DNA of 5,272 nt from an uncultured Nitrospinaceae bacterium (lineage in GTDB: Bacteria > Nitrospinota > Nitrospinia > Nitrospinales > VA-1): assembly GCA_905182935.1 (NCBI GenBank), contig CAJJDL010000095.1, positions 1 to 5,272 on the forward strand, in the 5' to 3' direction. The notes beneath the pieces are model-generated. The model worked only from the letters and a program-made list of their open reading frames with translations. It was not told the DNA's origin and did not search any database. The translations under genes were made by a program, and so were the position numbers. Shown here piece by piece: positions 1-5,225 of this stretch (positions are counted from its first letter, which is position 1; every line of letters starts with the position of its first letter).

Positions 1-688
1 ACGCCTCTTCATCTTTAGTTTCTGTGTCGTCTTCTAATTTATCGTCATCTAATGCGTCTTCATCTTTAGTTTCTGCATCATCTTCTAATTCATCGTCATC
101 ATCGAGGTCATTTAGAATATCGTCGAGGTCATCTTCCGTATCAGTTTCTGTGGTTTTGGTGTCTGCGGTTTCTGCAACGGTTGCATCTTCTTTTTCATCG
201 TCATCATCGAGGTCATTTAGAATATCGTCGAGGTCATCTTCCGTATCAGTTTCTGTGGTTTCGGTTTCTGCTATATCATCTGCCATGAGATCATCAAGCA
301 GTCCGTCTAAGTCGTCAGCGCCTTCTGAGGTAGTTGCTGTGTTAGTATCAGTTTCTGTGGTTTCGGTTTCTGCTATATCATCTGCCATGAGATCATCAAG
401 CAGTCCGTCCAAGTCGTCGGAACCTTCCGGAGGAGGTTGTTGTTTCTCTTCAGAAGAAGATTGGTTTTCGGCGTGACGCTCTTTTTCCTCATCTACATCA
501 GATACCGATACCCTTTCAGAAGGGACACTTGTAGCGGTGGTCACTTTTTCTTTGGGTTGGTCCGTATTCTGCGGTGTAACTAAAAACTTCTGTTCGCATT
601 TAACGCACTTGAATTCAACACCCTCTGGTTTAATCTCGGGTAAGTCAACATTGTAGCCCGCTTGGCAGTGAGTACAGGTAATCTTCAT
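1..688 (-). CDS. MJ0042-type zinc-ribbon protein with acidic repeat tail (partial, C-terminus beyond the window)
   Basis: Reading down from the ATG at 686-688, the frame stays open for 229 codons to the window edge. Residues 1-35 form a zinc ribbon: C5-x2-C8, then C28-x2-C31, with the MKITC...FKC...F layout of MJ0042-type ribbons, which sit at the N-terminus of many deltaproteobacterial and related proteins. Residues 40-90 are polar and rich in Ser, Pro and Gln. From about residue 90 the chain is almost all Asp, Glu, Thr, Leu and Ala, in nested repeats around DDLDGLLDDLMADD and DDLDDILNDLDDDDE, so it is probably disordered and strongly negative. No membrane segment is visible; in related proteins a C-terminal domain often follows and would lie outside the window. 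The region before the ATG has no good Shine-Dalgarno, so the start rests on the zinc ribbon beginning at residue 3. Function is unknown; a scaffold, regulator or envelope protein are all possible. Confidence 0.85.
   Translation of the reverse strand, partial: MKITCTHCQAGYNVDLPEIKPEGVEFKCVKCEQKFLVTPQNTDQPKEKVTTATSVPSERVSVSDVDEEKERHAENQSSSEEKQQPPPEGSDDLDGLLDDLMADDIAETETTETDTNTATTSEGADDLDGLLDDLMADDIAETETTETDTEDDLDDILNDLDDDDEKEDATVAETADTKTTETDTEDDLDDILNDLDDDDELEDDAETKDEDALDDDKLEDDTETKDEEA
10..100. repeat. 51-bp degenerate tandem repeat at the window edge
   Basis: Bases 10-49 match 61-100 with four differences, an offset of 51 bp or 17 codons. On the minus strand the unit encodes variants of DDDxLEDDxETKDE. 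It may continue past the left edge of the window. Confidence 0.75.
89..261. repeat. 105-bp in-phase tandem repeat, two copies, inside the zinc-ribbon gene
   Basis: Bases 89-156 recur without a mismatch at 194-261, an offset of 105 bp or exactly 35 codons. The shared 68 bp encode the stretch around TETDTEDDLDDILNDLDDDDE on the minus strand. Identity at synonymous sites points to recent duplication or conversion rather than selection on the protein alone. Confidence 0.9.
243..418. repeat. 102-bp in-phase tandem repeat, two copies, inside the zinc-ribbon gene
   Basis: Bases 243-307 recur exactly at 345-409, an offset of 102 bp or 34 codons. After one mismatch (308 versus 410) the match continues for eight bases to 316 and 418. 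The unit encodes DDLDGLLDDLMADDIAETET. Its first 19 bases overlap the end of the 105-bp repeat, so the two families share a module encoding TTETDT. Confidence 0.9.
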
Positions 689-782
689 AACAGTTTGTTT
701 ATAAAAAGATTATATCTTTTAGTTTATTATAGATTATCATAAAAAAAACTCATCCGAATCTATATTGCCCAATATTGTTCTC

Positions 783-844
783 ATTATAATAGGATCTCGC
801 GAACCAAACCTTATTTGACATCATTAGAGTCCTCCTATTATAAT
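783..844. repeat. 12-bp perfect inverted repeat overlapping the promoter
   Basis: The arm ATTATAATAGGA at 783-794 is the exact reverse complement of 833-844, with 38 bases between. Each arm contains the palindrome ATTATAAT, so a TATAAT hexamer is present on both strands at both places. The right arm covers the -10 box of the plus-strand promoter. It could be a regulator site, a paired set of -10 elements, or a long-loop hairpin if transcribed from further upstream. Confidence 0.55.
815..844 (+). promoter_or_regulatory. Sigma-70-type promoter for the transglycosylase gene
   Basis: TTGACA at 815-820 and TATAAT at 839-844 are both exact consensus hexamers with an 18-bp spacer. Transcription would start near 851 and give an untranslated leader of about 130 bases before 979. 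The rest of the 689-978 gap has AT-rich short palindromes only, for example AATTTTGCAAAATT at 873-886. No equally good minus-strand promoter for the zinc-ribbon gene was found. Confidence 0.7.
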
Positions 845-978
845 AAAAAATAGTACGGTTTCCTCTATTTAAAATTTTGCAAAATTCTCAAGATTGTTTG
901 ATTTGCAACTCGTTTTTAAATCTCTTTTCTTAAAACTTTTCCTCCTGAATGTACTAATTTTTTGAAAGATCTTATTTC

Positions 979-1647
979 GTGAAGTCTACCATGAGACTTA
1001 GTTCGCTTTTCTCCAGTTTAATTGCTGTTCTTATAGTTATAAGCCTTGAAAGTCATCGTAATAAGAGTCCGGAAATTAGATACCTTAATTATTCTTGGAT
1101 TAACTGGGAAGGTTTAGTATTTGATAACCCCCTCAAATTAATTAAAAAGCATAAAACTATTTATGAAAAAAATCTAAAAAATCAAATTGATCAACAAGTT
1201 TTATACTATAAAACTGGACTCAACAAAAACGACCAAAGTAAACTATCTGAATTGATAGTATATGAGAGTAAAAAATATGGCTATGATCCTTTACTTTTAA
1301 CTGCTGTTATTATCACCGAAAGCTCTTTTAATAACTATGCAAGGTCAAGTAAAGGCGCTTTGGGACTAATGCAAATTCGCCCTGCAACAGGGAAAGAACT
1401 AGCAAATGAAGTCAATATTCAATGGAATGGTTCTTCATCTCTTTATGACCCTGAAATTAATATTGTTCTAGGCGCTTACTACTTAAATAAATTATTTATC
1501 GATTTTGGTGAACTTGCTTTAGCCTTGGAAGCCTATAATCATGGGCCGTCTCGTTTAAAACGATATCTTAAAAAAGGCTATCGACCAAAGCGTTACTCCC
1601 AGAAAGTTTTTAAAAACTATAATGGATTGATATACCCGTCGATTTAA
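979..1647 (+). CDS. SLT-family lytic transglycosylase, membrane-anchored or secreted
   Basis: This 222-residue protein belongs to the soluble lytic transglycosylase (SLT, goose-lysozyme-like) family, which cleaves the MurNAc-GlcNAc bond of peptidoglycan in the periplasm and leaves 1,6-anhydro ends. Residues 7-23 are hydrophobic and act as a signal anchor or signal peptide; no lipobox is seen. Residues 24-85 are a basic, polar linker. The catalytic domain runs from about 88 to 215: the ES motif with catalytic E114 in IITESSFNNYA, GALGLMQI at 126-133, LYDPEINI-LGAYYLN at 155-170, AYNHGPSRL at 185-193 and YSQKV at 206-210, all in the order expected for the family. An in-frame stop at 955-957 limits the start to GTG 979 or ATG 991; GAAAG at 964-968 slightly favours GTG, but four residues are uncertain. 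A strong promoter lies upstream. The lipoprotein gene follows after 96 bases, or 46 bases to the possible leader ORF. Confidence 0.93.
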   Translation: MKSTMRLSSLFSSLIAVLIVISLESHRNKSPEIRYLNYSWINWEGLVFDNPLKLIKKHKTIYEKNLKNQIDQQVLYYKTGLNKNDQSKLSELIVYESKKYGYDPLLLTAVIITESSFNNYARSSKGALGLMQIRPATGKELANEVNIQWNGSSSLYDPEINIVLGAYYLNKLFIDFGELALALEAYNHGPSRLKRYLKKGYRPKRYSQKVFKNYNGLIYPSI

Positions 1648-1693
1648 TTTTTAGACCCTTTCTTATCGGGGCTACTGACCATATACTTGAGTT

Positions 1694-1747
1694 ATGAAAA
1701 CTAGGGATCTATTTATTTTAATTGCCTTTAACCTATTCTTTATATGA
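1694..1747 (+). CDS. Possible 17-residue hydrophobic leader ORF overlapping the lipoprotein start
   Basis: ATG 1694 opens a 17-codon ORF, MKTRDLFILIAFNLFFI, ending at TGA 1745-1747. The stop overlaps the lipoprotein ATG (1744-1746) as ATGA, the classical arrangement for translational coupling. The region just before 1744 has no Shine-Dalgarno, which fits re-initiation from this ORF. Its own ribosome site is weak (TGAG before the ATG), and an ORF this short can arise by chance, so expression is uncertain. Confidence 0.3.
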   Translation: MKTRDLFILIAFNLFFI

Positions 1748-2106
1748 AATATATTTATGTTGTATTATTTTTGTTTTTTACTCTGTTTTTTGCAACAGGA
1801 TGCATAAAATCAGACCTCCCTAATGCTTTTAATGGGGTTTTTGATGAGGAAAAAAACAATAAAGTGATTAGTGAGTATTGTACCAGGTGCCATATTCATA
1901 AAGAATTTTCTTCTGAGAGTCATGTTCAAAAGGTTCGTTTAAAATATAAAAGAAAATTATTTCGGGTAGCTCGGGAGTGTAGGGTATGCCATTATATTGA
2001 AAAAGAGTGGTCTTATAACCATATTTTTCGTAAAACTCGTAGGCCGAATCAAGTTAAAAGGGGTATTTTTAAAAATTTCGAAAAAGAATTTTTGAAAAAA
2101 AAGTGA
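1744..2106 (+). CDS. Small lipoprotein with two CxxCH motifs, probable dihaem c-type cytochrome
   Basis: The 120-residue product starts with a lipoprotein signal peptide: basic MKY, a hydrophobic core to residue 18 and the lipobox FATGC with C20 as the lipidated cysteine. Residue +2 is Ile rather than Asp, which by the Lol rule predicts the outer membrane. Two haem-c attachment motifs follow, CTRCH at 46-50 and CRVCH at 79-83; H52, H60 and H93 are candidate distal ligands. The C-terminal part (62-120) is unusually rich in Lys and Arg, which could suit an acidic redox partner or a surface. I do not recognise the specific family. The likely role is periplasmic-face electron transfer, but both motifs could instead bind zinc or form disulfides. 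It probably shares a transcript with the transglycosylase upstream. Translation may be coupled to the short ORF ending at 1747. Confidence 0.7.
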   Translation: MKYIYVVLFLFFTLFFATGCIKSDLPNAFNGVFDEEKNNKVISEYCTRCHIHKEFSSESHVQKVRLKYKRKLFRVARECRVCHYIEKEWSYNHIFRKTRRPNQVKRGIFKNFEKEFLKKK

Positions 2107-2124
2107 TTCTCTTAAAATCACTTT
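2100..2124 (+). terminator. Weak hairpin at the end of the lipoprotein gene
   Basis: AAAGTGATT at 2100-2108 pairs perfectly with AATCACTTT at 2116-2124 across a 7-base loop, so the stem contains the stop codon at 2104-2106. Only three Ts end the stem, followed by ATAAAG, so termination would be weak. Confidence 0.4.
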
Positions 2125-2227
2125 ATAAAGCTCCTTGACAAAATCGTATGTGCTCTCTGGAGTTATTTATTTAGAAAAAAAGTAAAATTAACGATTGGTT
2201 TAATTTTTTAAATTAATGAGCAGGATA

Positions 2228-2256
2228 ATCAAAATTAGATAGTTTTGATATTTTTT
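2228..2256 (+). terminator. Candidate intrinsic terminator inside the gap
   Basis: ATCAAAATT at 2228-2236 pairs with AGTTTTGAT at 2241-2249 (nine pairs, one of them G-T) around a 4-base loop. It is followed by A and six Ts to 2256. The geometry is right for a rho-independent terminator of the lipoprotein transcript, but the stem is AT-rich and such structures occur by chance in this composition. Confidence 0.35.
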
Positions 2257-2270
2257 AGAATAGAGTAGTT

Positions 2271-2348
2271 ATGTTTGAATTATTTGAAAAAAATATATTT
2301 TCTCAAAAAGGCCTAACTATCTGCTTGTTAGGAGTCTTATCTATTTGA
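2271..2348 (+). CDS. Possible 25-residue micro-ORF before the strong terminator
   Basis: ATG 2271 opens 25 codons ending at TGA 2346-2348: MFELFEKNIFSQ followed by the more hydrophobic KGLTICLLGVLSI. AGAG at 2262-2265, five bases before the ATG, is a weak ribosome site. The stop lies 15 bases before the stem of the strong terminator, a layout like that of a real short transcript. There is no homology argument, and chance is a real alternative. Confidence 0.2.
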   Translation: MFELFEKNIFSQKGLTICLLGVLSI

Positions 2349-2363
2349 TTTTATTGGTTTTAT

Positions 2364-2393
2364 AAAGGCCGCCCTTGGATTGGGCGGCCTTTT
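2364..2393. terminator. Strong GC-rich hairpin, bidirectional terminator
   Basis: AAAGGCCGCCC (2364-2374) pairs perfectly with GGGCGGCCTTT (2382-2392), 11 bp around a 7-base loop, in otherwise AT-rich DNA. On the minus strand it lies 15 bases after the HU stop and ends that transcript. Read on the plus strand the T run is slightly longer (four Ts then ATATTTA), so it should also stop transcripts coming from the left. Confidence 0.88.
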
Positions 2394-2407
2394 ATATTTA
2401 AAGAATA

Positions 2408-2686
2408 CTAGAGAGAGCTTTTTAAAGTTGGCGCTGGCTTGAATCCAACTGTTTTGCTAGCCTTAATTTTTATTTCTGCCCCAGTCTGAGGGTTTCGACC
2501 CATTCTGGCTTTTCTATTCCTAACAGTAAAAGTTCCAAAAGAAGGGTAAGAAAATCTTTTATCTTTTTTTATGGATTTTCCAATGTTTTCAAATGTTGCA
2601 TCTACTATATCCGAAACTAATCGTTTCGAAAGTTCATCACCTTTACAGCTTTTAATAACAGATATTATCAATTCATCCTTTGTCAT
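2408..2686 (-). CDS. HU/IHF-family histone-like DNA-binding protein
   Basis: This 92-residue protein has the normal HU length. HU forms dimers that bend and compact DNA in the nucleoid with little sequence preference. The N-terminal helices cover residues 3-40 (MTKDELIISVI...). The family signature follows: SFGTFTVRNRKARMGRNPQ from 49 onward, with the DNA-intercalating proline at P66 in the GRNPQTG turn, then EIKIKASKTVGFKPAPTLK to the end. The GFKPAP-LK-SL ending is common in deltaproteobacterial HU proteins. The start is fixed by AGAGGA at 2695-2700, eight bases before the ATG. It is monocistronic: its own promoter lies at 2748-2775 and a strong terminator follows 15 bases after the stop. 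HU rather than IHF is favoured because no distinct IHF subunit features are seen, but the two are close. Confidence 0.95.
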   Translation of the reverse strand: MTKDELIISVIKSCKGDELSKRLVSDIVDATFENIGKSIKKDKRFSYPSFGTFTVRNRKARMGRNPQTGAEIKIKASKTVGFKPAPTLKSSL

Positions 2687-2694
2687 TTAATTCA

Positions 2695-2738
2695 TCCTCT
2701 ATAATTTGGTTTCTCCTCCAATTACCTGCTTGTAATTG
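2695..2738 (-). promoter_or_regulatory. HU leader: hairpin plus two Shine-Dalgarno-like motifs
   Basis: Reading on the minus strand, CAATTAC (2738-2732) pairs with GTAATTG (2725-2719) around a 6-base loop. The second arm runs directly into GGAGGAG (2719-2713), which is 26 bases before the ATG and too far to start it. The functional ribosome site is AGAGGA at 2700-2695, eight bases before the start codon. Confidence 0.5.
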
Positions 2739-2747
2739 CTAGTGTCC

Positions 2748-2775
2748 ATTATAAAAAATAAGTTAAAAATGTAAA
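2748..2775 (-). promoter_or_regulatory. Sigma-70-type promoter for HU
   Basis: On the minus strand TTTACA (2775-2770) matches the -35 consensus at five of six bases. After a 16-bp spacer TATAAT (2753-2748) is an exact -10. The start of transcription would be near 2741, giving a leader of about 55 bases. Confidence 0.65.
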
Positions 2776-2878
2776 GAAAAATATTTATTTAAAATGTTTA
2801 TTAGGAGGTACTTCTTACTAAATGTAGCTTTTTTTATTTTTGTTTGTTTTGTTTGTGGTTTAATTTGAGAAATAAATG

Positions 2879-2907
2879 TTGTTTTATTGTACTTGAAGAC
2901 TTAAAAT
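2879..2907 (+). promoter_or_regulatory. Possible promoter for the deformylase gene
   Basis: TTGTTT at 2879-2884 and TAAAAT at 2902-2907 are separated by 17 bp, with T-rich DNA upstream that could act as an UP element. The -35 match is poor (three of six), so this is tentative. A promoter is needed here, since the gene upstream points the other way. Confidence 0.35.
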
Positions 2908-2939
2908 TTTTTCGGTAATTAAATTAAAGAGGCTCAGTT

Positions 2940-3488
2940 GTGGCACTTCTAAAAGTAGCTAAATTAGGGGATCCAATTTTACGGGAGAATACTCAATTAG
3001 TTAACTTAAAGAATTTGAATTCTCCAGACGGGAAATTGCAACTATTGATTGATAATATGATTGATACGATGCGTAAAGAAGATGGTGTTGGTTTGGCCGC
3101 TCCTCAGGTTTTTGAGTCTTTACGTTTGGTTGTTATCGAGTGTTCGTTTAATGATAGATATTCAGAGGCACCAAATATCCCCTTAACCGTATTGGTCAAC
3201 CCCTCGATCAAACACTATGGCGAAGAGACAGCCATGGGCTGGGAGGGGTGTTTGAGTTTAAAAGATTTACGTGGACTGGTCCCTCGCTCTACAAAAATAA
3301 CAGTAGACTATTTTGACCGCGAAGGTAATCCTATTTCCGTTAATGCCGAAGGTTTTCCAGCGGTAGTCCTTCAACACGAGATTGACCACCTGCACGGGAA
3401 AGTATTTTTAGATCGTATGTCAGATTTAAGCCAATTGTCCTACTTAGAAGAATTTGAAAAGTATATTGCGAAAAAAGAAAACTCTTAA
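2940..3488 (+). CDS. def: Peptide deformylase
   Basis: This 182-residue enzyme removes the formyl group from the N-terminal methionine of new proteins in the cytoplasm, using a bound metal, usually Fe(II). All three family motifs are present in order: GVGLAAPQ at 49-56, EGCLS at 102-106 with metal ligand C104, and HEIDHLHGK at 146-154 with metal ligands H146 and H150 and catalytic E147. The length is normal. The start is GTG at 2940 with AGAGG at 2928-2932, seven bases upstream, and the protein begins in the usual way (ALLKVAKLGDPILRE). The segment between motifs 1 and 2 (CSFNDRYSEAPNIPLT) matches the spacing of bacterial forms. No methionyl-tRNA formyltransferase gene follows, although it often does; instead an unknown gene starts 30 bases downstream, probably on the same transcript. 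Confidence 0.97.
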   Translation: MALLKVAKLGDPILRENTQLVNLKNLNSPDGKLQLLIDNMIDTMRKEDGVGLAAPQVFESLRLVVIECSFNDRYSEAPNIPLTVLVNPSIKHYGEETAMGWEGCLSLKDLRGLVPRSTKITVDYFDREGNPISVNAEGFPAVVLQHEIDHLHGKVFLDRMSDLSQLSYLEEFEKYIAKKENS

Positions 3489-3518
3489 CTATATTAGCCA
3501 CTTTATCAAAGCCTTGAT

Positions 3519-3866
3519 GTGACTGAATCTACTGTATTACTAGAAGAAGAGATCCTGAGGCTATATCGTGAGCCAATTATAGGGGCTAGCTACAGCAATA
3601 CTTTTGGTGAGGAAAATATTAAAAATCTGGTTAATACGTATCGAAAACTAGAAGAAGAAAAAATGATGATTATGCGAACTTTTCTAGTCTCCTTCTCCAA
3701 GTCTTCCGATTTGGCTACTAGTTTTATTTCGGTTGGTGTTCTTCATGCCTTAGACATGAAAAAGGAATTGGATGAAGCATATCAATGGGCTCAAGGGCTT
3801 GATGATAAAGAAAGGTTTATTCATCATTTTGATATTGGTAAGTCTCTAGCCGAATACTTCACTTAA
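3519..3866 (+). CDS. Unrecognised 115-residue helical protein downstream of deformylase
   Basis: I do not recognise this family. The start is GTG 3519: an in-frame stop at 3495-3497 leaves no other upstream option, and the overlapping ATG at 3517 is followed at once by TGA. The ribosome site is poor (AAAG), so translation may depend on coupling with deformylase 30 bases upstream. The product looks soluble, acidic and mainly alpha-helical: a Glu-rich N-terminus (LLEEEILRLYREP), a charged helix at 31-53 (NIKNLVNTYRKLEEEK), a more hydrophobic helix at 55-78, then KKELDEAYQWAQGLDDKERF at 81-100. There is no signal peptide, cysteine or obvious catalytic motif. Base composition and codon use resemble its neighbours. 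It may be a small cytoplasmic helper or adaptor, but this is inference only. Confidence 0.75.
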   Translation: MTESTVLLEEEILRLYREPIIGASYSNTFGEENIKNLVNTYRKLEEEKMMIMRTFLVSFSKSSDLATSFISVGVLHALDMKKELDEAYQWAQGLDDKERFIHHFDIGKSLAEYFT

Positions 3867-3872
3867 AAATTT

Positions 3873-3905
3873 TATATTTATTTTTTTTGCAATTTTATAA
3901 ATATA
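3873..3905. terminator. AT-only inverted repeat between convergent genes
   Basis: TATATTTAT at 3873-3881 pairs with ATAAATATA at 3897-3905 across a 15-base loop that contains seven Ts. It sits in the 48-base gap between two convergent genes, where a shared terminator is expected. An all-AT stem is weak, and no better hairpin is present. Confidence 0.3.
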
Positions 3906-3914
3906 CAGTTGACT

Positions 3915-5225
3915 TTATTTAGATTTCTTAGGGTTAGGTTTTAATCCACTTTCCATTTTTTTAAATTGGCTCCCAAAGATTAAAAATAACACCCATAGTA
4001 TGCCAGGGATTATATATAACCCACTCACCCATAAAATGATTGATTGAATGGTCATCTCTAGGCTATCAACAGCGACGCCAACCATCCCATTGCTGATTCC
4101 CATAATTAAAGTTAAAAGAGCCATTTCGGTTCCAAAAATTCTTCCTAGAAACTGCCTGTCTGCTTCTAAGTGAATGAGAGCTGTACTAAAAACCCATACT
4201 ATTGATCCGAACATTCCTGATAACCCGATAGATAGTGAGGCGCTCAATAGACTGTTGGAAAGGGAGAAGGTGTATAAGGTAAGACTTCCTAGAAAAAAAG
4301 ATATCGCAATGGCCCATTGCAGTACTTTGGGAGAATCTCCAAACCACTTTCTTATTAAAACGGGTCCTATTGCAGCGCCAATTCCTCTACAGGAAAACAT
4401 GATACCCACTCCCCTAGATACTAAAGTAGGGTCCGACCACAAACGACTAGCAAATAAAGGAATCAACGTCATAATACCGCCTTTAATAGCCATACCAGAT
4501 TTTAATAGGGCAAGCGCGAGAACAATTGGTTGAGCTAGAAGATAGTTTCCACCTTCGATGAGTCCCTTGAACCCACTAAAGCTATTTTTTATAGTTGGCT
4601 TAAGTTCATTTTCTGGGTTAGCTATTTTAATGATAAAGCATGCTGATAATAGAAAGGTTAATGCATCAAGGATAAATGCTGTTCTGATTCCAAATAAACT
4701 GACTACAAATCCACCCAATGCTGCGCCTAAGGCAAGCATAATTGACCAGGTAGCGCCGGATAGTGTATTGGCTGTTACCAGATGGTTCTTGGGTACAATT
4801 GATGGGATTATTGCGCTTCTTGCTGGTTCAAAAAATCCTGTGAGAGCAACTTCAAATAACGTTAGTGTATAAACGAGCCATAAGTCGGCTCTACTTTCCA
4901 CTATGAGAAAGCCAAGGACAGTAAAACAACGCAGGATATCACTTACGATTAGTATAGTTTTTTTATTCATGCGGTCGATCACAACACCGGCAAAAGGACT
5001 TATTACTACCATGGGAAGTAATTTCGCCATCATGGCTGCTGCCATTGCCATTCCAGACCCCGTGAGCTTAAGAATCAGGGCATAAAGAGCAATACTATTG
5101 ATCCAGTTACCTAATTCGGAGATAACTTGCCCGTACCAGAGGTTTCTAAACGCGGAGTTTTTTTTGAGAAGAGAGAAATATCCTATGGGATTGATGTCCG
5201 ATCTTTCATGTTCAGGGGCCTTCAT
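3915..5225 (-). CDS. Major facilitator superfamily transporter, MFS_3/EntS-like
   Basis: This 436-residue inner-membrane protein has about twelve hydrophobic segments and a cytoplasmic N-terminus of about 25 residues. Members of this branch are usually proton-driven exporters of siderophores, drugs or metabolites. The branch is suggested by LLKKNSAFRNLWYGQVISELGNW at 19-41, the motif-A-like loop GVVIDRMNKKTIL at 80-92 between membrane segments 2 and 3, and FFEPARSAIIPSIVP at 131-145. Length is normal for the family. A second-half loop resembling motif A (GPVLIRKWFGDSPK) lies at 287-300. The tail from 421 is basic (KKMES...PKKSK). ATG 5225 is the only reasonable start: a stop lies two codons upstream, but no Shine-Dalgarno is visible. 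It stands alone in this window; neighbours to the right are unseen. The substrate cannot be told. Confidence 0.9.
   Translation of the reverse strand: MKAPEHERSDINPIGYFSLLKKNSAFRNLWYGQVISELGNWINSIALYALILKLTGSGMAMAAAMMAKLLPMVVISPFAGVVIDRMNKKTILIVSDILRCFTVLGFLIVESRADLWLVYTLTLFEVALTGFFEPARSAIIPSIVPKNHLVTANTLSGATWSIMLALGAALGGFVVSLFGIRTAFILDALTFLLSACFIIKIANPENELKPTIKNSFSGFKGLIEGGNYLLAQPIVLALALLKSGMAIKGGIMTLIPLFASRLWSDPTLVSRGVGIMFSCRGIGAAIGPVLIRKWFGDSPKVLQWAIAISFFLGSLTLYTFSLSNSLLSASLSIGLSGMFGSIVWVFSTALIHLEADRQFLGRIFGTEMALLTLIMGISNGMVGVAVDSLEMTIQSIILWVSGLYIIPGILWVLFLIFGSQFKKMESGLKPNPKKSK

Larger units (their letters stand above)
2107..2407. other. Intergenic region rich in hairpins, no confident gene
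   Basis: This 301-base gap is very AT-rich. Besides the hairpins at both ends it holds a stem AAAATTAA/TTAATTTT (2184-2191 with 2200-2207) running into a T tract, a second stem with a T tract at 2228-2256, and a small stem CCTAAC/GTTAGG (2312-2317 with 2327-2332). TTGACA at 2135-2140 looks like a -35 box but has no matching -10. A possible micro-ORF lies at 2271-2348. No tRNA or known RNA family was recognised. Confidence 0.5.

Noticed and set aside
24..476. Plus-strand 150-codon ORF made almost only of Ser and Val
   Set aside because: It is the antisense shadow of the Asp/Glu/Thr repeats of the zinc-ribbon gene; the minus-strand frame has a recognised domain and stays open to the window edge.
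704..720. Short hairpin AAAAGAT/ATCTTTT before the zinc-ribbon start
   Set aside because: Seven AT-rich pairs with a 3-base loop are expected by chance here, and it has no clear role in the leader.
1687..1715. TTGAGT and TATTTA as a separate promoter for the lipoprotein
   Set aside because: Both hexamers match the consensus poorly; read-through from the strong promoter at 815-844 is simpler.
2135..2164. TTGACA at 2135-2140 as a promoter
   Set aside because: No -10 hexamer of acceptable quality lies 15 to 19 bases downstream.
4174..5085. Three plus-strand ORFs (4174-4533, 4558-4872, 4903-5085)
   Set aside because: All lie opposite the transporter gene, match no family I know, and are explained by the codon pattern of the minus-strand frame.
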